Position numbers and translations under genes: made by a program
In this document: piece by piece, positions 12,301-26,000 of the stretch
How the letters are laid out: every line of letters starts with the position of its first letter
How positions within the stretch are numbered: position 1 is the stretch's first letter
Notes under the pieces: generated by a model
Database searches by the model: none
Seen by the model: only the letters and a program-made list of their open reading frames with translations
Told to the model about the DNA's origin: nothing
From: Trichobilharzia regenti
Taxonomy: Eukaryota > Platyhelminthes > Trematoda > Strigeidida > Schistosomatidae
Reading direction: 5' to 3'
Assembly (NCBI GenBank): GCA_944472135.2
Contig: OX235263.1
Span: forward strand, 9,965,517 to 10,029,516
DNA length: 64,000 bases

Positions 12301-15300
12301 TTTTAGCATCTGGAGGAACCCAGTGAGGTACTCTAAGCCTCCATACATGTCTCAAGCCAACCGCCAAAGACTTTATAGGTTTATTCCAGGTTTCGGTCCA
12401 ACAGCCCTTATGTATTTCTCGACGAGGAAGGTAATGGTTTAGCATGCGTAACACCTGTCCTACCCATCTCAATCGATTTAGCTTCATAACCTCGTCGATT
12501 GACTTGCTCTCCTTATGTAACATTTATTGTCTAACCACAGGATTACTCACCACACAGAAGAGAAAACATAAACGTCTGTGATCAGAGACAATCAACTACT
12601 TTAGGTCTTCCTATTTCAATGGTCATATTTTACAACCATGACAAAATCTGAATTAAGACCAAGTGTCTAGATGGACAGAGAGCTTGGCCTGATAACCTGA
12701 AAGTTTTAGGTTCTACCCCTGACGGGATTGTGGACGCAGACTGACGAGGGGTCCTAGACTCTAATGGAATGCCTGTCCGGTACACCTTAGTTTTCAATGA
12801 ACCTCTAAATGATATCGATCCGTGATCAAACTACAAAGTAATCCAATCCCTACAAACTAACACTTAAAAATGGGCATATAAATCTGTGTGCAAAAATAAG
12901 TGTAGCCTCAAAGCATTACCTCTTAAGTGCACAGTGAATATGCACTTCGTCTTCAGTAATTGATATTATCTACAAGTAGATGGAATAGCTATGGGTTCAT
13001 CATTAGAATCAATATTAGCTAGCTTACTCCAGACATTGAAAGACATCATTAAGGAGTTGGACATGTATTACCTATATGTCCATGATACATTTATCTTAGC
13101 TGATGGGAATGTAAAAATAGGCGAATTGTTGCTGAAATTCAACAACGTCCACAATTCGCTTACTTTAATTTGTGAAGAGGAGCAGAATAATAAACTACAT
13201 TTTCTGGATGTCTTACTAAATAGGCGAGAAGATGGGTCACTTGGGAGGAGCGTGTATATAAAAACCACATTTACAGGGCAATACACACACTTTATTTTTA
13301 TTTTTGGTTTACAGCTTGATTCCACACTTTCAGCATGGCTATCGGTAGCCCAAATTTTGCAGGCCGACCATAGATATCAGGTGTTCGTCGGCAGGGGATC
13401 GAACCTCGGACCATGTGTATGGTAGGCGAGAGTCCTAACCACTGTGCCACCAATGCACATTATAATCAATACAACTAATATGACTAATTGCACAGTTTAT
13501 ATTCACAATCTTATTATCCTATAGACAAAATACCACGACCGGTTTATATTTGAATTTTTATTTCTTTTGGATACATAGCATGGGTTTGAGCTTAAGGATG
13601 GCTAGTACCTCGGCTATGCCCAGATGCCTTAGTCTCACTCCCTTTGATAGGTTTGATGGAATCATGTGTGTGATTTTGAGGGATTTTTCGAAATGCGCTG
13701 AATCTCCTAAATTGATCAGATGTTTTGTCACTGAACTATATACACGCTTTTGGTCTCCTTTTACTAACCAGGCTGGGTGTTCACGAGCGTGTTTTTCAAG
13801 TCGGCGCGTGGTACGGCCGATGTACTCAGCTCCACACGAGCAAGTAAACTGGTATATGCACGTTGAAGTGGCTTGATGAGACGGCTTGTCTTTCGCGTTC
13901 TGGCTGAACAGTTTTTGCGGGAAAATGTCAGTCGTGGGCTCGCGGCGAATTATGTCTTCCTAAGAGATGTGCAGAGGCGTTTACGAAAGATTCCTGCTTC
14001 AGTGTCACCTTTGAATTCTAGATTAAGCAGAAGTATTTTCTTTGGAACGGATTGGACTTGTTCGGAAGTCTTCTTAAATTTGAGATTCTTGTCTATGAAC
14101 CTTGGCGGGAAACCGTTTTCCATCAGGGTTTTTCGAAGATTACCCCAAAACGTGAAAGACAAGATGTCACTGGTGAAAGGTATGCGGGCATATTCGAGCT
14201 AAGCCTGATGAGATCTAATTGAAAGTGCAATATCACTGTTCGTTTAAATGTGTTCTTCCAGAAATAAGTAGTATAGACGCCATCTTAATCTCTTAAAGTT
14301 TTTTATTTTAACGGTTTCTTTGAGGAGAAAGAAGATTATAATCAAGCAATGTTTAAATTTCTTATTGCATCACAAATAACTCCTAATGTCTTTCCACCCT
14401 CCCTCCTTTCTTTTGTCATTAAAGATTCACGAACTGGTCAACGTTTACAAAATGTTATTTATGATTGGAAGTTTACAACACCGAATGGTGATGTGATTCC
14501 ACCGGTGTATTATTTCAATTCACTTGAAAGTCAAGGAAATAAACTTATCCTGGGCAGTGTAAACACCCATCGAAAGTTACCGGAACATTTAAGTCATATT
14601 CAACGTATTGAAGGACGTTGTGTTGTTCTAGCCTATGAATATGCAGGCGATGATATGAAAAAACCGGGTAGAATGAATACTTATCAATCAAGACCATTTA
14701 TTGTTATCAATCCATCAGCTGTTGATCCCAATGAACTTTTAACATCACCAGATCAATTTATTGCAGGTGAGTTTGTTACTATTATTGTCATTATTATTAT
14801 TCCCTTGGGTTCTCAGTGGAACAGACGATTTTAAGCAGCACCTTTCACTGTCACTCTTTTCTGAAGTCATTATTAGGTGGGTGCATGATTACGCATAGGT
14901 TGTCATCACCCCACACGATTTCTTTCAAATCGCTGTCGGATTGTTTCCCATTTGGGTTATACTCCATGCCCTGGTGGATGATGGCACTGAACGGTCTCTC
15001 CTAAGTCCGTGTCAAATCTATCTCCGTTCTCTTCCGCATATTTTCTTGGCTATATGGGTGTTCTTGACTTGGTTTTTCGCCATAATTACTTATCATTAAT
15101 CCTTCCTCAGACCATCTGATATTCACTTCTGAGCGAAAGCAGGTGATGATGATAAAAGATTGGAGTTTGTTGGAAAGGCTTTCTGACACACTGAAGTCTC
15201 TGAACCCAACTAGAGCACTGACTAAATTGATTTTAGTGTTGAACATCCGAATCTTATTCCTTATGTCGAGTGCATAAAATGTCGAGCTTTCCTGACTCCG

Positions 15301-17029
15301 TCTTTCATATCCTTATTCATTCTGTCTGTAGTTGAAAGGGTCTTGATTTATTAAGCCGAAAGCGAGATTACAACGATAGGATATATTGTGTAATGATAAT
15401 CTAGTAAAATTTAAATTGTATGTCTGTTAAAGAACTATCAAAAAGTAAAGAACACTGAAACTGATTTCCAGAAATTCTGACTATTTCATCATCAACGAGA
15501 TGAACTCCTCAAATGGGACTGATGAAATTCTGTGAATTGTGGAAATTTTGACTGACTGGCTGAACAGTTTCTTGCGGGAAAACGTCATTCGTAGGCTCGC
15601 GGCGAAGTATGTTTTCCCCAGAGATTTGGAGAGGCGTTTTTACGAAAGATTTCTGCTTCAGTGTCACTAGTGAATTCTAGATTAAGCAGAAGCATCTTCT
15701 TCGGGACGGAGTGGACTTGTTCAGAAGTCTTCTTTGATTTTAGATTCTTGTCTATGAATCTAGGAGCAAAACTGTTTGCCACCAAGGTTCTTTAGAGATT
15801 ACGCAGTTCTTGGTCAATGACTTCCTCACTGTATATCTTCGAATCCTCGAGGAAAGAACGTATATATCAGATTCCTCTTTCTGCTTAGGGGTACGAAGCT
15901 TTGAAAGTTGACGAATTGTCCATTCCATTTAGGCTTTTTGTATATGAACCTTTTCAGAGAGTTGTTTGTGTTTCTTGTCAAATGAACGTCGAGGAAGTGG
16001 ACCATTCTGTCGGCTTCAGCTTCAAAATTAAAGTTGATATTTCACTGGGTACTTTTGAAGGTTTGAAGAAACTTTTCAAGGTTCAGGTTCTCATCACAAA
16101 TGACGAAAGTATCATCAATGTATCTCGTGTAGCTGCATTTCTCATTTGACGCTTTTGATGTTACTCTGTGATGAAAATTGTTTAAAAATCGACTAATTCC
16201 TGAGAACTTTCCTAATACATTTTGGGAACAGAAATTAATAGAACATGCCTTCACAGTTGGATAAAACTGTTAGCGTTAAATAGCAAAGTCTTCTAGAAAC
16301 CATTCAGCCAATTTCTTCTTTCGGTGAAAGTCAAAGTAGGCATGAGGATATGTGAGCTTTTTTGAAAACTGTTTCAACTGTCGAAAGAATGGAAAGATAT
16401 AACATAGAGGTGTAAGGAATCTACAAGAGCAGATGGACTGGGAGTGGACTGTACAAATTGTTATTAACTGGAGAGTCAGTAATCTGTTCTAATCATTCAG
16501 GAAATAGCCATCAGCTTACCGAAGATTACAGACGGTTTCCTTAACTTCAAATGTCGAAAGTATGTGCGAAGTATCGTCATAACAATGGAAGATTACTGTC
16601 CTTAATTAAAATGGTTTACATAAGAAAAGTGCTTATTAACTAGATTTTTTTCCTTCACGTTCCCAGTGGAACATAGGGCTTCAAGCCATTGGTTTGAAGT
16701 TTCTGTAGCAGTGTTTATTTTTACAGGATGGGGTTGCTAGCCTCATAGCCAACCTTTCCTCTTTACCAGCATTATTTCTGGCCCAGTGAGGTAAAGGAGT
16801 GCGTCGGTGGGGGATTGAACCCCGGACCATGTGCATGGTCGGCGAGCGTCCTAACCGCTATGCCACCGACGCTATTAACTAGATAACACTTCATTACACT
16901 TGTTTCTTTCTTTTTTGTCACAATTTCATAGATCAACGTTTATATGTTACTGTCGACGGATTGACGAATGGTGGTGTTATTGGCCCAGCGGGTTCAACTG
17001 TCACTCTGACATGTAACGCTTATGGTAAG

Positions 17030-17063
<34 letters not shown>

Positions 17064-20000
17064 CTGAGGGAAAACGTGGCGAAGTTTCTCCTCCAAATGT
17101 GTTCAAATGCAAATTTACTTCAGTCTGTTACCTAGCTCTCTGGAGTAGCTAACTATAGGTGTGCTGATTTCAACACAACTGAATATCTTCTAAGCAAGAG
17201 ATCACGGTGAAATTTGCTTTTATCATCAAAAATAGGCTTCATTTTAGATTTGTAGTCACTTTTATTCATAATGTGACGACTCCACAACCTTTATCAGGTT
17301 TCATAATAATTATATTAGAATTTTCCCTTAGCTCTTTCAAGACTTTGAAATGCTGAAAATTTAAAATACTTTTCTCCTTTGTGTTGCTGTTTAAAAACCA
17401 ATTAAGCCATAAATCAACCCCGATTTTTCATCGGATGTTGCGGTAAGAGGTTTGAAGTTGGTCATATAAGTTTTCAAACTCAGCATAGATGACTAATCCA
17501 TAAATTGTGTGCGAGGAATACAAAATTTGAGTCCAAGGGATAAAGCTTCTTTCTAATGAGTAGATAGAGTAATATCAGAAAGATTTGTAACATACTTATC
17601 AGGATTTACCTGAAAAAGATCTACGTGATTTCGACCATCAGTTGAACTCTTCAACTTATTTTGTATATTTGTCTTTGTTTTCTATCCGTGTGTGATGGAT
17701 CAGATTGTTCGAAATGTATTGTGCAAATATATTGGAACACGATTCAGACAAATCATGTCTTCTCATTCCTTATCTGTATTTGATATTATTGAATTGAATT
17801 CTTGATTTTCCGTCGATTGATTGGACTGAAGTGCTCGGTCTCAGGTTGACATGTCGGCTTCTTGTGCAGATGCTTCGACGATGTCCGGACATTTAGTTAG
17901 TATACAATTGGTGGATGGTGGCTAGTGGTCTAGTGGATAACGCTTTGGCGTTTGAAACTATGGGTACTGGGTTCGAGTCTCGGTGGGAACATCATCACTC
18001 ACTGAGAAATGCAGGTGCATCCAGTGACGAGTCCGAAATAGGACGAAACGTGCGATCCTGGATTCCACTGCTAGCCACCATCCACCAATTGTATGTATTT
18101 GATATTGTTTAAGTTATAAGTCATCGAAAGGAGTCAGAGCAAAAATTTAAAAAAAAACATTGAGCTCATATCATCCAGTAAGTACATTTATGGTTTAGTG
18201 ATGCAGTGCCCTCCGGCCATATAGCGGGGCCGGATTCTATTCCTGACCAATGCACTGGTAAACTTCAAAAAGGAGTATGAGTATGTTAGTGAATCTACCC
18301 CACCCCATAAAAAACAGCACCATTGCTGAAAGTCTAACAATCCTGAAGATCTGTATTCCATTTCGGAACGTAGGGAATGAAGGAAATTATATTGTTCTGC
18401 TATATATGTTGCTGTTCATGCCTTCTTCAGCAGTGACAGAAATGTTTACTAATGCATTTATCTTTAAATTTCCTCTCTAGATTCTTCAAATCATTTACCG
18501 GTAGAAGGATTGAAATACTATTGGGAAATAAAAAGACGTGATGGTACACCAGTTGACACAGCCATTCTGGCTAGAGATTATGTAAATATCATTGGTCCAG
18601 GTGGAAATACTTTGATTCTAGGCAATCTACGTTCTCTGTCATCAGGTGTTACAGGAAGATGTATTGTTGTGAATGAAACTACTCCAGATCCAGTATATCT
18701 GATGGCGGACTATTACGTTCTGGTGAGAGAATTTTCTCACAACCTTTTGATTTCATTATTACGGGTGAAGCACCATCTTCTGCAACTGATGATGTACTCT
18801 ATGGTGGACATAAAGATTATGATATAGGTATGTTATTGTTGTTATTCATTGTTGATTTTTCTATTCTGTATTCATAAGGCATACTTTAATTGAGGTATCA
18901 TTAAATTTTTTAGTGAATACAAACCACATATCCTGGTAATTACTGTCGTGTCCAGTTTGACATCACAGACGGAGGTTATGAAAATAACCAACCAACCAAC
19001 AACAACAGAAACATCCAGCCCCAATCACCATCAATGGGAGGGATTTGAAAGAGGTTACTTCATTCACTCGCTTATCTAGGGAGCATTGTCTCAACTACAG
19101 CCAGTCGGAATGGACAAGGATGTCAAATCGAGCGAGAATCGGGAAGGCGAGAAACACACACATTCATCAACCAACTGAAACCAATCTGGAAATCTTCGTC
19201 ACTCAGACAGCCAGCATCAACAACAAAATCCAGTCCGATTTTTAATACATACAGCGTCAAGTCAGTCAGTTCTTCTATACGGAACGGATCAGAAACTTGG
19301 CGGGCGGGCGGTCACAAAGAATAATATCAACAGCCTGTTGCAGTCTGGACCTTTATCAACAACAACTGTCTTCGCTGGCTCTATACTGAAAATCAATCAG
19401 ATGGCCGGGCTGGAAAGAATCATCAACTATGGGAAACTATGGGAACAAACAAACAAACAAAACGAGAACCAATCAGTCGTCCAACAAATATGCAGGAGAA
19501 AGTGGATGGAGATGGATTGAACACTCACTAGCTGAGGAGGCATCGCGCTGGGTGACATCGCGCGCTCGTCAAGCCATTTCTCGAGTGGAACCAGGTTGAA
19601 AGGGAAGCACGCGGCGAGTGGGAGTTAGTGGAAGGGTGACATGGAGGAGATCGTGTGAACAGGAGGAGTTGAAAGAGTATGGACTAACATGGATGCAGGT
19701 GAAAAATACAGCAGAAGGAAGACAGAAGTGGCAAGTGGATACGTGCAGTTGAATCCCTATTTTCCACTAGGAACCCTAAGGAACAATAATATAATAATAA
19801 TTAAAAATGTTTTCAAGTAGATCGGTTCTCTGCTAAAGTTTTCACCTGGCTTCAGGTCTGCCCACATGCTTTCATCTCCTCTTCACATGACCTCTTCCAA
19901 GTCACCTTTGACAATGGAGTTGAAAACCCGGATCTTATTTTTCATGCTGAGTGTTGTTCATCTCCTGCACACAGACTTGAGAGGAATGAAAGCTTGCTTT

Positions 20001-23000
20001 GCTTTCCTGATGCTTGCTTTGATATAATAGTCATTTCTGTCTGCCTGTAGTTGAAACGGTGCTTACCAGGTAGGTAGGTTGGTAGGTAAAGAAGGTTGTT
20101 TCTTTCAGGTTCCTCCCATTTATGCTGGCTGATTGTTTTCTGTTGTTGTTGCTGTTGGCCAGGAATCTTCATCACCTCTCTTTTCTTAGCGTTCACCTGA
20201 AGTGAAGTCCTATCTTTGATGCTTCTTCTGCCAACTTGTTGCTTTTCATCACTTGCATATCTTCCAGTTTGTGGGAAATCAGACATATATCACATCAACG
20301 AAGTCCAGATCCTCCAAGTTTTTCATGAGGGTTCATTTTATGCTTGTTTCCTCACTGCCCGCTGCTCTCTGTCGCATTATCCAGTCTACCGCAATCAGGA
20401 AAATCATCGGATAGAGTAGGCAGCCACCATGTCTTACTCCCGTCTTCACATCGGAGGATTCTGTGAGTTTCCCGTTGTGGATTACTTGGCATGCAGAGTT
20501 GTCATACAACTGCTAAATGAGATACATAATTGCCGGCGGTACCCGTAGTAGCGAAGTAGTTGCCAAATCACCTCTCGATCGACGCTGAGCTATCGAAGGC
20601 CTTTTCAAATTCGATGAAGTTGAATGATATAGAGAGGTGACTGCCATTCGAAACTCTGTTCAATGATGATCCGTTGTGTGGCGATTCGATCAATGCATGA
20701 CTTGTCTCTCCTGAATCCAGCCTGTTCCGGTCGAAGTTTTTCACACAGGGCGGCGTGTTTGATTCTCTTGAGGATGATGCAGCTTAGTATTTTGCTTGTG
20801 ACAGAGAGAAGCATAATTCCGCACCAGTTCTTGCAATGACTTAAGTCTCCTTTCTTTGGTATTTTGAATAAGTATCCTTTCTTCCAATCTTCGGGTACTT
20901 TCCCCTCTTTCCACAACTTCTCCAGTAGTGGCGTCATCAAGTCCGCTGTTGTTTCTGGGTCCACTTTCAATGCTTCTGCTTAGGGAATAATAATATACAC
21001 TACCTAGCTGCCTTGAGAGAAGAAGGTGGAGAGTCCTTCGACCCGAAAATGCACTAACAACTGGAAGTTCAGTAGTTAAACTAATGGGAACAATATCGCC
21101 ACATTTACCCCCTCCCTCCCAAGATGCAAATGCTGATACAACAGCTCACTCTGTTGACAAAATACTCATATAAACATTTTTTCCTTCACTTTCCTCAGTG
21201 GAACATAGGGCTGCTTCAAGCTAGTGGTTTGAAGTTTCTGTGGCAGTGTTTATTTTACAGGATGGGGTTGTTAGCCTCATGCCCAACCTTTCCTCTTTAC
21301 CAGCTTTATTTCTGGCTTAGCGAGGTAAAGAAGTGCGTCGGTGGTCGCTGATGGAACCCCGAACCATGTGCATGGTCGGCGAGCGTCCTAACCGCTATGC
21401 CGGCGACGCATACTAAAATTAATTTTTTTTTCATTTAAGTAATCCAATTTCAATTTCTGCCTTTTATTTCTTTTAGATGGAAAAGACTATGAAGTTGTAG
21501 TAGTTGGTCTGGATGAAGATGGACGACTGAAAGTGGCCAAGGGTGATAATAAAACGTTCACCGTTTTCCTACGTCGTAAGTATCATGAGTTATTCCATTT
21601 GACAATGATACATACAATGATACCGTATTTATTTATTGTTGGAGTTTCCGCCAAAACTTATTGCCAATATATTGAAAATCAAAACAAGTGATGATTTAAC
21701 AAAGAGACTCTTTTCAACGAATTTATCATCAAGCTGTACAGTCGTATATATATGGTTTTTAAGAAGTTATATCCGGTGAGGGAATTGAATCTTAGGTGTG
21801 AATGCATAAAATAATAATAATAATCATATGAAGTTCAATTAAAACTAAAATGTTTGTGATTATAATCGTAGTTAAATGTCAAGTGGCAAAGCAGATTAAT
21901 GTCATATATAGAATAATTCATAGGATGGATAGAACATGAAAAAGGATGTGCAATTATAGGATTAGTAGACAAATCGAATAAAACAAAAACGTTACGTAAT
22001 ATTGTGTGAAATTTAATAGCATAGAATTTATCGTTGTAAAAAAAAATTGATTTAGAATGACAAGTGGAACAAGTGAAATAATACCGGGGACAGTTCAAAG
22101 TGAGAATAGTAATAATAACAATTGACTTAATAAGGAAGAGTATACAAATTGAATAGACAAAATGAAAAATTGGTAGAGCTAAAATATGATTGGGGATTAC
22201 CATATTTTAGCATAGAGGGATTAAGACCATGAAAGTTGGAGGGGTTGAACGAACTTTTTCTGTACACAGAGATCTGGCTTTTCTGTTTCGATAGCCAAAG
22301 CTTCAGCAATACAGATGAGTCGGGTACGTAGGGATTTGGGTAGATTGCTCTTTGCCTTGTAGATGACTTTAAAGGCGGAGGCTATAGAGATAGGGTGATC
22401 ATTATCGACCAGATGTTCAATGATCGCGCTTCTTATTGCTCCACTTCCACCTTTTCGTAGCCATGCAGGATAATGTTCTTGCACCCTCTTGGACAAAACT
22501 CGAGTCGAACGACCGATATACCTAGCTCCACAAGAGCAGGTGAATTGATAAACGCACATAGAGTTGGTCAACAGCGGGATCTTGTCCTTCAGGTTATTGA
22601 ACAATAATGGTCGGCTAGTAAAAGCTATTCTCAGAGAGGCAGCAGGGAATGTTCTTTTCAGGGTCTGTGATATCCTTCGTTTCATGATATCGGAAGCTAA
22701 GTCCCCTTTGAATTCGAAGCTCATGTAAAGTATTTTCTTGGGAGCGGTTGATAAGTCACGTTTTGTAGGCTTTGAATGTATATTCTTATCTATAAAACGT
22801 GGTGGAAATCCATTTTCCATTAGGATTTTCCTCAAAGTGTATAACTCATCTTCCACAGTATCAGTGCTACATATGCGTCGAATACGAGTGGCAAGCGACC
22901 GGACCAGGTTTCGTTTTCGACCAATGGGTACCCAGCTGTAGAAATTTGTCAGTTGACCATTCCATAACAGCTTACGATAAATCGATCTCTTCAGAGTTCC

Positions 23001-26000
23001 ATCGATCCTTATTGATAAGTTCACGTAGAGGAAATGAATGCTAGACTCGTTTTCCATTTCGAGTGTAAATTTTATCGCAATACGGTAGTCATTAAATACA
23101 TTTAACTATGAGTATAATCACAAATATTTTAGTTTTAATTGCATTTCATACTACTACTATTATTATTATTTTATGCATTCACACCTAAGATTCAGTGTCC
23201 TCACCGGATATAACTTCTTAAAAACCAGCTGTATATACGACTGTACAGCTTGATGATAAATTCGTTGAAAAGAGTCTCTTCGTCAAATCATCACTTATTT
23301 TGATTTTCTATATGTTACAATGGGAATTTTCCATGAGTTATTGCTAATAAGCATATCACGATAGCTCATATGATTTTCAAATGTTGTCTATAGAATTTTA
23401 TGACTAATCCTGTGATTTTATCGGTTATACTTAATAAACAATATGTCAGAAACCATCAAGTTTTCCAAAGATGTTGAATCCGATGAGAATGAGTTGGCGC
23501 TCCTGGACTGTTTAGTAAAAAGAAATCTAGATGGCAAATTCAAAAAAAACATTTTCAGAAAGCTGACAAATTCGGATAGATACCTAGACTACTTACTATT
23601 CAGCTCATCCATTTACCACCAAAGTAACTGTGGCCAAGAATTTGATTAACAGAGTCAAACGTCTGGTTACTAAGGAGGAAGATATTAGCAAGGAACTAAA
23701 ATTGGTTCAATCCACTCTGAATCAAATAATTATCTTAAAGACATCATAAAAAGATATTTAAAATGTGAAGATAAGGATGAATCAAAACCTGCTGCTAAGA
23801 ATTGGGTTAGTACAGAGGTGATTCCTTACCGCAGAGAAACATCCGATGAAATAAAGCGAATCCTTAACGATGATAACATAAGAGTGTATTTTCGTGCAAC
23901 TTACACGTTACGCTCTTCACTGGGGAAGTTAAGGATAAAATAGAACAAGAAAACCAGCAGAATTCCGTATACTAGATCAATTGTGGTGATTGTAACGCAG
24001 TATATGTAGGAGAAACTTCTAGACAGGTAAATATAAGAATGAAAGAGCATAAACAATGTCTAAAGGTGGTTCCAAAGAGCTCTGCAGACTTGAAGAAGCT
24101 AGAAAACAACTCAGCGATTGCACTGCATTCAATAGAAACGGGACACAAAATCGACTTTGGTAAGACTAAGGTTTTACAGAAAGGTTTTGGTTCATATAAA
24201 GAAAGACTGACTGCAGAAGCCCTACATATATGGGTGAATCCCAAAAGTTTGAACAGATGTGAAGGTGTGATGTTAGTTAACGCATGGCACATCCTGACTA
24301 ATAAATAAAATAAAATTTGATATGTATCAACAACTAGTCACACTTTATCAAATTTCCGATTGTCTACGTCTTCTTATGGAGAGAGTCACAAATGTTTTAT
24401 GACTGTTCACCCACACGCATACGCACACCCATACACACACCATAGTATACTGCATTACACTTGTATTTTAACGCAAGTAGACTAATTTTGAAAGTCTGAG
24501 TTCAAATTTTGATCACAGTTCATACACACCTCCTTCGGAAACTCCTTGTCTATAGTTACTGGAGATTTCAATTCTAGTGACCACAGCTTCCTTATTTCAC
24601 TTGAACACGAAAACATGGTCAACTTCCCGACTCGACTGGATAATACTCTTAATCTTGTGTTTACAAATGACACAGGAATATTTGAAGCTCGGAAAAGAGC
24701 CCCACTACTTAATTCTGATCACTGCATCATAAGGATATTGCCCAAAGTATATGAAAAGCAGTACAAAAGGGTCTTGTTATACCTTGGAAAGAAAACGCAA
24801 CACAGATGTTATTCTCATGACAACATACAGAATCTAAGGACCATGTTAAAAGACACAAACTGGGACTTATTTACTGATCAAGCTCTTGATAACACAATTA
24901 CCAACATAACAGATTATCTTAATTTCTGTCTTGATGTTTGTTGTCCAAAAGAGACAATCTTCTTAAAATCTGACCGCTTCTCCTCTTCTCAACTCAAAAA
25001 GCTTCGCCGTGAAAAAGAGAGGTTGTACAAAGTGAAAAGTAAATCTGTGTTAAGAGAATGAACACTTTAGACAGGACCAAGAAAGAATAGGAGGGGAAAC
25101 AATAAAGAAGGATGGGTAGAATGTATAAACCGATAAATTGTAAGAGAAGAAGTCAAATGTTTCCTGAAATTCTTAACTTCCTTAGGGAATAAATCAAACA
25201 AAAGTAGGTTTCCAGAAATCGACGAGACATATTACCACCAACAAAGATCTGAAGAGAAAGTGAAAATAAGATCAGTAATATCCGTCCTATTTCCTGTTCC
25301 ACTGGCGTCGATAATAGAGGAATCATCAGACTGATTCAGTCCACGCAAGTATTGTTCACTCTTGAAACATCTGACATTCAGTGGGGTTCAGTTTAACACC
25401 ATTTGAATAAGACCACTGGTTAAACTAAGACAGAAGGTTATTTATCTCATGACAATCTAATCCAGAAACGACTGGGACAAAAAATGTCAGGCCATCCGCA
25501 TATTTAATGAAACTGACTTTAAAAGAATACTGTAAGTCATTTGAAAAGAAATGGATGCAGAGGTGGAGAAATTACAGCATCTTGAGGCACATTAACTTCA
25601 GTAAGCAAAGAAGTGGAGCACCTTCCTTTAAAAACTGTGATTTTCCTCATCTGCAAAATAGGAAGATCTGGGGTGGTTCAATTAATTTCCTGGATAATAT
25701 TTTCAGTGCTGACATCAATACTGTAATTTCTCCTTTCCTTTTCTCTTTATGAAAGCAATATGAAGTAATGAGTGCTATTCATAAGGTGCATGTCTGTTTT
25801 CATGTTCCTATTCTTCAATTATTTTGTATGCGCTTGTCTTCATATCCATAATTATGATAACCAATTATATTTCCCACCATGATGTCAATCCTTTATCATT
25901 AATGTTTCTCCTTCTTCTTTGTTTATTCGATTATAGATAAAGAAACTAGTGAAGAGATCTATCCAGGTCCACCAAATGCCTATGCTGGGATTGAAACACG

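Noticed and set aside
13068..13425. Long open frames across PLE and SINE D
   Set aside because: The plus frame is a PLE RT fragment running into a SINE; the minus frame is its shadow. Not a host gene.
18723..18728. GTGAGA as donor of exon 7
   Set aside because: It would end in phase 0, while the next A exon needs phase 1, and it would leave coding-like FSQPFDFIITGEAP unused.
22127..22309. Minus-strand frames beside the PLE frame
   Set aside because: Shadow and 3' noncoding frames of the same element without conserved motifs.
24546..25061. 171-codon frame as a host gene
   Set aside because: GDFN, LNLVFTN and NSDH motifs identify a non-LTR endonuclease region.
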